From an uncultured Prevotellaceae bacterium (GTDB taxonomy: Bacteria; Bacteroidota; Bacteroidia; Bacteroidales; Bacteroidaceae), in NCBI GenBank assembly GCA_937891085.1, contig CALAEY010000034.1:1-27737 (forward strand): a DNA stretch of 27,737 nucleotides, in the 5' to 3' direction. The notes beneath the pieces are model-generated. The model saw only the letters and a program-made list of their open reading frames with translations, did no database searches and was not told where the DNA came from. Of the stretch, positions 16,565 through 22,459 are shown one piece after another (the stretch's first letter is position 1; every line of letters begins with the position of its first letter). The position numbers and the translations under genes were made by a program.

Positions 16565-16650
16565 GTGCAAACTTTTCTACTTTCCACATTTTTTTGGCTT
16601 TGTAACTGCTTTTTAATGTGTAAAAGACGACAAAATTCCAGAAATAATCC

Positions 16651-16658
16651 TATCTTTG
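16651..16658 (+). promoter_or_regulatory. Candidate -7 element for rnr
   Basis: TATCTTTG matches TAnnTTTG and lies 22 bp upstream of the rnr ATG. No TTTG at the proper distance is seen. Together with the element at 16557-16564 it makes this a divergent promoter region. Confidence 0.5.
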
Positions 16659-16680
16659 CTCTAAACTAATACCTACGCTT

Positions 16681-18831
16681 ATGTCAAAAGGAAATGATAA
16701 GAAAGCCGGAAAGCGCATGAACAAGCGCGAACTCACCGCCCTGATCCTCCACTTCTTCGAGGATAAAGTCACAGAAAGTGTTTCCCTGAAGCAGATCTTC
16801 GAGCGCCTGCATCTCACTACCCATCCGCTGAAGATGCTCTGCGTGGAGATCATAGAAGAGTTGGTGGAAGACAACTACCTCACGGAGGTGGAGCACAAGC
16901 GCTACAAGCTCAGCTCCTACAGCGTGGAGATGACTGGCGTTTTCCAGCGTAAGAGCAACGGCAAGAACTGGTTCCTCCCCGAAGATGGCGGAGAGCCTAT
17001 CCGCATAGCAGAGCGCAACAGCATGCATGCCCTCAATGGCGACAAGGTGCGCATAGCCTTCTACGCCAAGCGTCATGGACGCTCGCCCGAAGGTGAGGTG
17101 GTGGAGATCCTGGAGCAGGCCAATGCCAACTTCGTGGGTACGCTCGATGTGAACAAGAACTACGCCTTCCTCCTCAGTGAGGACAAGAACCTGGCCAATG
17201 ATATCTTCATCCCGAAGGACAAGCTCAAAGGAGCCAAGAACGGCGACAAGGTGGTGGTGCGCATCACTGAGTGGCCTGATAAGGCGCGCAATCCTATGGG
17301 TGAGGTGGTAGATGTGCTGGGGCGCTCTGGCGAAAACAATGCCGAGATGCATGCCATCCTGGCGGAGTTTGGCTTGCCCTACAAGTACCCTGAGGCTGTG
17401 GAGAAGGCAGCCGACTTCATCCAGCCTGGCATCACGCCCGATGAGATAGCCCGTCGTGAGGACTTCCGCTCTGTGCTCACCTTCACCATCGACCCAAAGG
17501 ATGCCAAGGACTTCGATGATGCCTTGTCACTCCGCCGACTGGTCAATGGCCTTTGGGAAGTGGGCGTACACATCGCCGATGTGACCCACTACGTCAAGGA
17601 ACGCACCATCATAGACAAGGAGGCCTACAAGCGTGCCACCTCTGTCTATCTGGTAGACCGCACCATCCCCATGCTGCCAGAGCAGCTTTGCAACAACCTC
17701 TGCTCGCTGCGCCCCAATGAGGAGAAGCTCACCTACAGCGTCATCTTCCACATCGATGATCGTGGCGAGGTGAAGAAGTCGCGCATCGCCCATACTGTCA
17801 TCTGCTCCGATCGCCGTTTCAACTATGATGAGGTGCAGGCCATCCTCGAAGCCAAGCAAGGCGAGTTGGCAGAAGAGCTCATGACGCTCGACCGCCTGGC
17901 TAAGGTGCAGCGTGAGAAGCGTTTCAAGAACGGAGCCATCAACTTCGACAGTGTGGAGGTGAAGTTCGACCTTGATGAGCAGGGACGTCCCGTGGGCGTG
18001 TACTACAAGCAGAGCAACGATGCCACCCAACTCATTGAGGAATTCATGCTGCTGGCCAATCGCACGGTGGCAGAAGCCATTGGGCGTGTGCCTAAGGGCA
18101 AGAAAGCCAAGGTATTCCCCTACCGCATCCACGACCTGCCCGATCCAGATAAGTTGGCCAACCTCTCGCAGTTCATCTCCAAGTGGGGCTACAAGCTGCG
18201 CTCCACAGGCAGCCGTGACACCGTGGCGAAGAGCATCAACACCATGCTGAGCGATGTGCGTGGACAAAAGGAGCAGACATTGATAGAGAACATCACGATG
18301 CGTGCCATGGCCAAGGCCCGCTACTCCGTCTATAACATTGGGCACTACGGCTTGGCGCTCGACTACTACACCCACTTCACGTCGCCTATCCGTCGCTACC
18401 CAGACATGATGGTGCATCGCCTCCTCACCCGCTACTTGGAAGAAGACAAGCGCACCGTGTCTGAGCAGACCTATGAGAACTACTGCGAGCACTGCAGCGA
18501 CATGGAGCAGACGGCTGCCAATGCCGAGCGTGCCTCTACGAAGTACAAGCAGGTGGAGTTCATGAAGGGCCATCTGGGGCAGGAGTTCGATGGTGTCATC
18601 AGCGGCATCACGGAGTGGGGCCTCTACGTAGAGCTGAACGACAACAAGTGCGAGGGCATGATCTCCATACGCGACCTGGACAACGACTACTACGAGTTCG
18701 ATGAGAAGAACTACTGCCTGCGTGGCCGCCGCAAGCAGCACGTCTACCAGCTGGGCGACCCACTGCGCATCAAGGTGGCACGTGCCAATCTGGAGAAGCG
18801 ACAGCTCGACTTTGTGCTGGCGGAAGACTGA
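16681..18831 (+). CDS. rnr: Ribonuclease R
   Basis: A 716-residue processive 3'-5' exoribonuclease that degrades structured RNA. Order of domains: an N-terminal winged helix (about residues 12-75), two cold-shock domains (GVFQRKSNGKNWFLPEDGG and the FVGTLDVNKNYAFLLSED region), the RNB catalytic domain and a C-terminal S1 domain (FDGVISGITEWGLYVELNDN). The catalytic cluster is IDPKDAKDFDDALS, with metal-binding Asp residues between 271 and 280. HYGLALDYYTHFTSPIRRYPD is the other RNB signature. The basic C-terminal tail of E. coli RNase R is short or absent. Length is typical. An inverted repeat begins at the stop codon and may act as its terminator. Confidence 0.95.
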   Translation: MSKGNDKKAGKRMNKRELTALILHFFEDKVTESVSLKQIFERLHLTTHPLKMLCVEIIEELVEDNYLTEVEHKRYKLSSYSVEMTGVFQRKSNGKNWFLPEDGGEPIRIAERNSMHALNGDKVRIAFYAKRHGRSPEGEVVEILEQANANFVGTLDVNKNYAFLLSEDKNLANDIFIPKDKLKGAKNGDKVVVRITEWPDKARNPMGEVVDVLGRSGENNAEMHAILAEFGLPYKYPEAVEKAADFIQPGITPDEIARREDFRSVLTFTIDPKDAKDFDDALSLRRLVNGLWEVGVHIADVTHYVKERTIIDKEAYKRATSVYLVDRTIPMLPEQLCNNLCSLRPNEEKLTYSVIFHIDDRGEVKKSRIAHTVICSDRRFNYDEVQAILEAKQGELAEELMTLDRLAKVQREKRFKNGAINFDSVEVKFDLDEQGRPVGVYYKQSNDATQLIEEFMLLANRTVAEAIGRVPKGKKAKVFPYRIHDLPDPDKLANLSQFISKWGYKLRSTGSRDTVAKSINTMLSDVRGQKEQTLIENITMRAMAKARYSVYNIGHYGLALDYYTHFTSPIRRYPDMMVHRLLTRYLEEDKRTVSEQTYENYCEHCSDMEQTAANAERASTKYKQVEFMKGHLGQEFDGVISGITEWGLYVELNDNKCEGMISIRDLDNDYYEFDEKNYCLRGRRKQHVYQLGDPLRIKVARANLEKRQLDFVLAED

Positions 18832-18911
18832 AAACATCTGCCATACCTTACATAGCCCATGCATTTCAAGTCTATTCGCATGTAAGATGTATGTAAGATA
18901 TGGCAGATTTT
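18831..18911. repeat. Inverted repeat 1: CATCTGCC/ATGTAAGAT hairpin after rnr
   Basis: The arms 18836-18854 (ATCTGCCATACCTTACATA) and 18890-18908 pair over 19 bp with one mismatch and are flanked by AAAA on the left and TTTT on the right. The right arm has an extra tandem ATGTAAGATGT copy at 18880-18890. Beginning at the rnr stop and ending in T-rich DNA, it could serve as a long-stem terminator, but its loop of about 35 bases is large. Confidence 0.75.
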
Positions 18912-18964
18912 ATGTGTTTTTGGAAAAAAATCCACAAATTCGGCTTTCCTATAGAATATTTTAC

Positions 18965-18972
18965 TACTTTTG
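18965..18972 (+). promoter_or_regulatory. Candidate -7 element for the Fic gene
   Basis: TACTTTTG matches TAnnTTTG and lies 19 bp before the ATG at 18992. The -33 region is weak. It supports 18992 as the start and an independent transcript from rnr. Confidence 0.45.
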
Positions 18973-18991
18973 CTTTAAAAAGCGTAAGAAT

Positions 18992-20458
18992 ATGGAAAAA
19001 AATACACTATTGAGCCATGAAATTATAATGGCTTCTTCTGACAAGACGACAAACAATTTCATTGCTAAAATGAAAAAGGAGGGGCGCCTTGTTAAGATAG
19101 CTCCAAAGATATATACAACAAATCTCAACGATACCCCTGAAAATATCATCCTCAGAAATCTCTTCTTCATTCTTGGAGAATTATACCCCAGCGCTGTCAT
19201 GAGCCATAGAAGTGCATTCGAATGTCGCCCTACAAATGATGGACATATTTTCCTAACCTATCTTTATTCCAAAAAAGTATCATTGCCCGGCATTACTATT
19301 CATCTGCTCGAAGGCCAGAAAGCTCTTTCAAACGACTATCCTTTCATGGGACTGCACATGTCAAGCAGTGCAAGGGCCTATCTTGAGAATCTTCAGCCCG
19401 CTTACAGTCGAGACGGTATTTCCAAATGCCTACCGCAAAATGTTATTGAAGAGAAACTTGATAAAGTTCTTCAGGTGAATGGTGAAAAAGAACTGAACAG
19501 ATTGCGCGATACAGCTCGCGAAATTGCAGAGCAACTCAACATGGTTGGTGAGTTCAAGAAATTGGACTCTATCATCGGAGCCATTTTATCAACAAAGCCA
19601 TCAAAGATTCTTACTTCATCTGTTGCCGAAGCTCGTGCATTAGGAGAGCCGTTCGACAGCCAACGTCTGAAGCTTTTCAGCATCTTAATGGCAGCTCTCA
19701 ACGAGCATGAATTTGAATACTTACCTGATCCAAACAAGGCAGATGCAGCATATAGTAATTTCGCTTTTTTTGAGAGCTATTTCTCCAACTACATAGAAGG
19801 TACAGAATTCGATGTAGAGGATGCCCAACAAATCATCAGAAGTCTAACTCCTATGCCTGCCCGCAGTGCTGATAGTCACGACATATTAGGAACATACTTT
19901 ATTGTTTCTAACCGAAAAGAGATGTCTGAAACCCCATCTACACCAGACCATTTGCTAGATATCCTTCAGAAGCGTCACCGCATAATGATGTCAGCTCGTC
20001 CGGAGGCTAATCCTGGCATGTTTAAGACCCAGAACAACCGTGTAGGAGAGACTCATTTCGTAGATTTCCGACAAGTACGTGGGACACTAAAAAAAGGATT
20101 TGAAATCTATAGTGCTTTACGACACCCATTTGCCTGCGCCCTTTTTATGCTTTTTATGATAAGTGAAGTCCATCCGTTCTCTGATGGCAACGGGCGTATT
20201 TCCCGTATTATGATGAATGCAGAACTGACAGCTGCCGGACAATCGAAGATAATCATCCCCACGGTGTTCCGTTCAGATTATCTCAGCGCACTACGCCAAC
20301 TAACGCGTAAGGATAATCCTGAAAAACTAATCCATGCCATACAGCGTGTACGCCAGTTTAGCTTCAACCTGCGTGGAGATAGCTTTGAAGAAATGCGCGA
20401 CTATCTGGAACGATGTAACGCATTCAAGGAAGAGGATGAGTATATACTTAGATTTTAA
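18992..20458 (+). CDS. Fic family protein with AbiEi-like N-terminal region
   Basis: A 488-residue protein. Its C-terminal half has the full Fic motif HPFSDGNGRISR (catalytic His at residue 394), the signature of enzymes that transfer AMP or another nucleotide moiety from ATP/CDP-like donors to hydroxyl groups of proteins. The sequence SNYIEG at residues 265-270 fits the [S/T]xxxE[G/N] inhibitory helix, with Glu269 expected to block ATP; lying before the Fic core it is class II. The first ~110 residues (NNFIAKMKKEGRLVKIAPK ... SAVMSHRSAF) resemble the winged-helix/AbiEi-type antitoxin domain; this is by-eye similarity. The frame runs open back into rnr, but 18992 follows a promoter. It is AT-richer than neighbours and flanked by inverted repeats, suggesting acquisition. 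Confidence 0.85.
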   Translation: MEKNTLLSHEIIMASSDKTTNNFIAKMKKEGRLVKIAPKIYTTNLNDTPENIILRNLFFILGELYPSAVMSHRSAFECRPTNDGHIFLTYLYSKKVSLPGITIHLLEGQKALSNDYPFMGLHMSSSARAYLENLQPAYSRDGISKCLPQNVIEEKLDKVLQVNGEKELNRLRDTAREIAEQLNMVGEFKKLDSIIGAILSTKPSKILTSSVAEARALGEPFDSQRLKLFSILMAALNEHEFEYLPDPNKADAAYSNFAFFESYFSNYIEGTEFDVEDAQQIIRSLTPMPARSADSHDILGTYFIVSNRKEMSETPSTPDHLLDILQKRHRIMMSARPEANPGMFKTQNNRVGETHFVDFRQVRGTLKKGFEIYSALRHPFACALFMLFMISEVHPFSDGNGRISRIMMNAELTAAGQSKIIIPTVFRSDYLSALRQLTRKDNPEKLIHAIQRVRQFSFNLRGDSFEEMRDYLERCNAFKEEDEYILRF

Positions 20459-20566
20459 TCGACCACACACGGCTTTATGACTACACCCCTATTCTTTACC
20501 AAAAGTCTGCCTTGTTTTCAGTAACACTTGGTGCATCTTTGGGCAAATAGATGCCTGTTCTTTCTG

Positions 20567-20655
20567 CTCAGTCATCGCTATGACTGAGGTCATTCTCCGT
20601 TTCGCCTAAGGTCAGTCATGGTTAAGACGAAGCTCAGTCATCACCGTGACTGAGC
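20567..20655. repeat. Inverted repeat 2: CTCAGTCAT palindrome cluster
   Basis: Two small hairpins share one motif. CTCAGTCAT-cgct-ATGACTGAG spans 20567-20588 and GCTCAGTCA-tcaccg-TGACTGAGC spans 20632-20655. A further direct copy, GTCAGTCAT, sits at 20611-20619 between them, so the motif occurs three times in one orientation and twice in the other within 90 bp. Several alternative pairings are possible. Confidence 0.8.
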
Positions 20656-20713
20656 ACACGGATTAACTATCTTTTTTACAAGAGATGCCCCATCATAGGA
20701 ATGAAATATACCG

Positions 20714-20784
20714 AAAACACCTCACACCTCACCTTTTCTTTGTTATCGTATGATTTACATACTTTCAAAAGGGTGAGGTGTTTT
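20714..20784. repeat. Inverted repeat 3: CACCTCAC hairpin
   Basis: AAAACACCTCAC (20714-20725) pairs perfectly with GTGAGGTGTTTT (20773-20784). The left arm holds a second tandem CACCTCAC copy (20725-20732) that can pair with the same right arm in a shifted register. The A/T-flanked stem would look like a terminator in either direction, but the loop is about 47 bases. Confidence 0.75.
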
Positions 20785-20827
20785 AGCGGGAAATCATCTG
20801 TGTTTTTATTGCTGAGAATTAAAAAAT

Positions 20828-21032
20828 AGACTTCACACTTCACGCTCGCTTAGATATAGTATATTTTTCAATCGTTTTCTAAGGATGATTCCCATCAGAG
20901 ACTTCACGAGACTTCACACAGATTTCACATAGGAAAGCGTGAAGTCTGTGTGAAGTCTTGTGAAGTCTCATTGATAGTTTTCACGCCATAACTACAAGAT
21001 ATACAGAAGTTTAGAATATCTCTGTGAAGTCT
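20828..21032. repeat. Inverted repeat 4: GACTTCAC long hairpin with outer half copies
   Basis: The core arms 20898-20928 and 20939-20969 are 31 nt each with a 10-nt loop. They match at 29 of 31 positions, and both mismatches become G-U pairs in plus-strand RNA. Each arm contains three GACTTCAC/GATTTCAC units. Outer copies of AGACTTCACA at 20828 and TGTGAAGTCT ending at 21032 form a second, wider pair around it. Confidence 0.9.
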
Positions 21033-21132
21033 CAGGCTTAAAATAAAATTTATGCTGTAACATACTCTTATTTGCTAACATCAGAAACTACTTATTTTTG
21101 TAGTCATTATTGCTTATGAACATTCTTGATAA

Positions 21133-21645
21133 TCAGTTAAATAAAGCCTCAAAGGATTGCTCTCCTACAAACCAAAATGCTCCACCCATGAAATACCCAG
21201 TTAATAATTGTATGGTTGAACCACTTACCAATGACTCGGAATGAACATAAAATACATCTCCAAGATGATAATTATCTAAGATGTACTCTTCAACTTTCTG
21301 GTTTTCCTCATTGAAAATCCAAAATCCTAATGTCCGACCGTCAAAGGCATATTCAATTTCCTCCTGCCTATAGTTTTTGCCGAAGACGAGTTTCATGACA
21401 TAGCAACCTGATCCTAATGAATACACCACTTTTAATTGAGCAGGTGGGGCACTTGCATCAAATTTTCCAGATATAGAAACATTACCATCACGTCTGTCTC
21501 TACCCTTCTCTCCTCGATTCTCATCGCTGGTTGTGTCTTGTTTTCCAGATGGCATCAGTGGTCTAATCCCACGAAGCTCTTCTATCATGCCCTCGTTATT
21601 ATTTATCAGTAGAGGGTTATTTGTTGCAAGAACTTCCTCATCCAA
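21133..21645 (-). CDS. Hypothetical protein, possible remnant
   Basis: I do not recognise this 170-residue frame. It can only begin at TTG (21645), directly after an in-frame TAA, or at the internal ATG at 21588, which gives 151 residues. The N-terminal third is polar and low complexity (SGKQDTTSDENRGEKGRD). The C-terminal two thirds looks like a genuine beta-rich globular domain with many aromatic residues (KVVYSLGSGCYVMKLVFG, GRTLGFWIFNEEN, LTGYFMGGAFWFVGEQSF). No signal peptide or long transmembrane helix is certain. The weak start and adjoining decayed DNA suggest it may be a truncated end of a larger gene. It is AT-rich and faces the Fic gene. Confidence 0.45.
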   Translation of the reverse strand: MDEEVLATNNPLLINNNEGMIEELRGIRPLMPSGKQDTTSDENRGEKGRDRRDGNVSISGKFDASAPPAQLKVVYSLGSGCYVMKLVFGKNYRQEEIEYAFDGRTLGFWIFNEENQKVEEYILDNYHLGDVFYVHSESLVSGSTIQLLTGYFMGGAFWFVGEQSFEALFN

Positions 21646-21778
21646 TTATCATAAAACCAGAGAGAATCTGATCTAATTATTGCAATAACCTATTAAGTTT
21701 AACTTTCCAAAAAGTGATAACCTTTTTCAGTTGAGGACATGTTCTTTACATTTTTTAGCAATAGAACAGATAGTGAAA

Positions 21779-21821
21779 TGAAAATTTAGGGAATTCTATA
21801 TTGAAAATTTTAGGAATTATA
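21779..21821. repeat. Two imperfect 20-bp direct repeats
   Basis: TGAAAATTTAGGGAATTCTA (21779-21798) and TGAAAATTTTAGGAATTATA (21802-21821) differ at three positions and are spaced by 23 bp. The period is iteron-like, but only two copies are present and no replication gene is nearby. Confidence 0.6.
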
Positions 21822-21831
21822 CGACTCCTAG

Positions 21832-22122
21832 GTTGATAGATTCCTTTTGGTACTGACTTCCGTGGGAGGTGCTTACAGACGTGATGACGGGGTATATGTG
21901 GCTCCCATTAATCTGCTTAGGCCGTGATATATCTCTGGCATACATACCATCAGATGCACAGGATTCTGACAAACAGCACATAATGAAACCCCTAGGGTAT
22001 CTTCAGCGCCCAAGCTATGACCGCCACTTCGAGGAGTATGAGAAGTGAAATAGCCAGATGCCCTCCCCTCTGCCATCCGCTTCCTCAAGAGTGAAGGCTA
22101 TGAATTCAAGACCATAGAATGA
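21832..22122 (+). pseudogene. Frame-broken remnant of an unidentified gene
   Basis: Three protein-like segments follow each other on the plus strand in different frames. From 21832 one frame reads TSVGGAYRRDDGVYVAPINL before a TGA. From about 21918 another reads GRDISLAYIPSDAQDSDK and LGYLQRPSYDRHFEEYEK before a TGA. The third reads PSAIRFLKSEGYEFKTIE and ends at TGA 22120-22122. Each has natural amino-acid composition and together they suggest about 95 residues of a protein C-terminus broken by at least two frameshifts. I do not recognise the family. Confidence 0.4.
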
Positions 22123-22134
22123 TGTACGTAAAAC

Positions 22135-22215
22135 ATCTTCCACATCTTCCATCTTCCACTGAGGCATATAAATCATGCCTTATCTCGTGGAAGATGTGTG
22201 GAAGATGTGGAAGAT
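22135..22215. repeat. Inverted repeat 5: ATCTTCCAC hairpin
   Basis: The left arm (22135-22159) carries three ATCTTCC units and the right arm (22187-22215) three GGAAGAT units. They pair over 25 bp with one 4-nt bulge caused by an additional GTGT on the right. Inside, AGGCAT (22162-22167) and ATGCCT (22175-22180) extend the structure to a 7-nt loop. Confidence 0.88.
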
Positions 22216-22320
22216 AATGCCCATAATGGGTGATTTTCGCGTGCATTCGTGCACAAAATGCTCCATTTTGCAGCCTTGCCATGCAGCAGAATACAGTTGT
22301 TATCATTGAATCATAATACG

Positions 22321-22405
22321 ATTACGTAGTAAGCGTAAAGGTATTACGTAGGCAGCATAAAGGTTTTACGCCTATTGCGTAATACTTTTACGCAAGCTAC
22401 GTAAT
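22321..22405. repeat. Inverted repeat 6: TTACG/GCGTAAA hairpin
   Basis: ATTACGTAG (22321-22329) pairs with CTACGTAAT (22397-22405). After a 3 by 3 internal loop, the 16-nt segments 22333-22348 and 22378-22393 pair with a single G-T mismatch, and TAGG (22349-22352) with CCTA (22371-22374) closes further in. Both arms are themselves built from repeated TTACG and GTAAA words. Confidence 0.85.
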
Positions 22406-22459
22406 GGAGCATAATAGATAATACATAAGAATCATGCCGTGGAGTATGTGGATTGACCA

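Larger units (their letters stand above)
20459..21132. other. 674-bp non-coding stretch with three inverted-repeat clusters
   Basis: No convincing coding frame is seen. It contains three distinct inverted-repeat clusters (20567-20655, 20714-20784, 20828-21032), listed separately, joined by AT-rich DNA. It lies between the convergent ends of the Fic gene and the small minus-strand ORF. Confidence 0.7.
21646..22459. other. 814-bp stretch without an intact gene
   Basis: The left part (21646-21830) is AT-rich with a pair of near-identical 20-bp direct repeats. The middle (21832-22122) carries a frame-broken coding remnant. The right part (22123-22459) holds two large inverted repeats. No intact plausible ORF was found on either strand. 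Confidence 0.7.

Noticed and set aside
16540..16587. Start of the SDR gene at 16587
   Set aside because: That extension contains the likely promoter, and the Rossmann motif expected near the N-terminus follows 16539 directly.
17527..18864. A 445-codon open frame antisense to rnr
   Set aside because: rnr has every expected domain on the other strand; the antisense frame is a by-product of its codon usage and has no recognisable motif.
18701..18991. N-terminal extension of the Fic protein
   Set aside because: The open frame overlaps rnr and the hairpin in between; a promoter-like element and ATG at 18992 give the natural start.
20939..20969. Invertible promoter (phase-variation) segment
   Set aside because: The inverted repeats enclose only a 10-base loop with no promoter, and no recombinase gene is nearby.
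22106..22306. A 66-codon minus-strand frame across the ATCTTCC hairpin
   Set aside because: It only translates the inverted repeat and flanking DNA, with no plausible start signal.
20567..22405. CRISPR array
   Set aside because: The repeats are inverted pairs of differing sequence with no regular spacers, and no cas genes are present.
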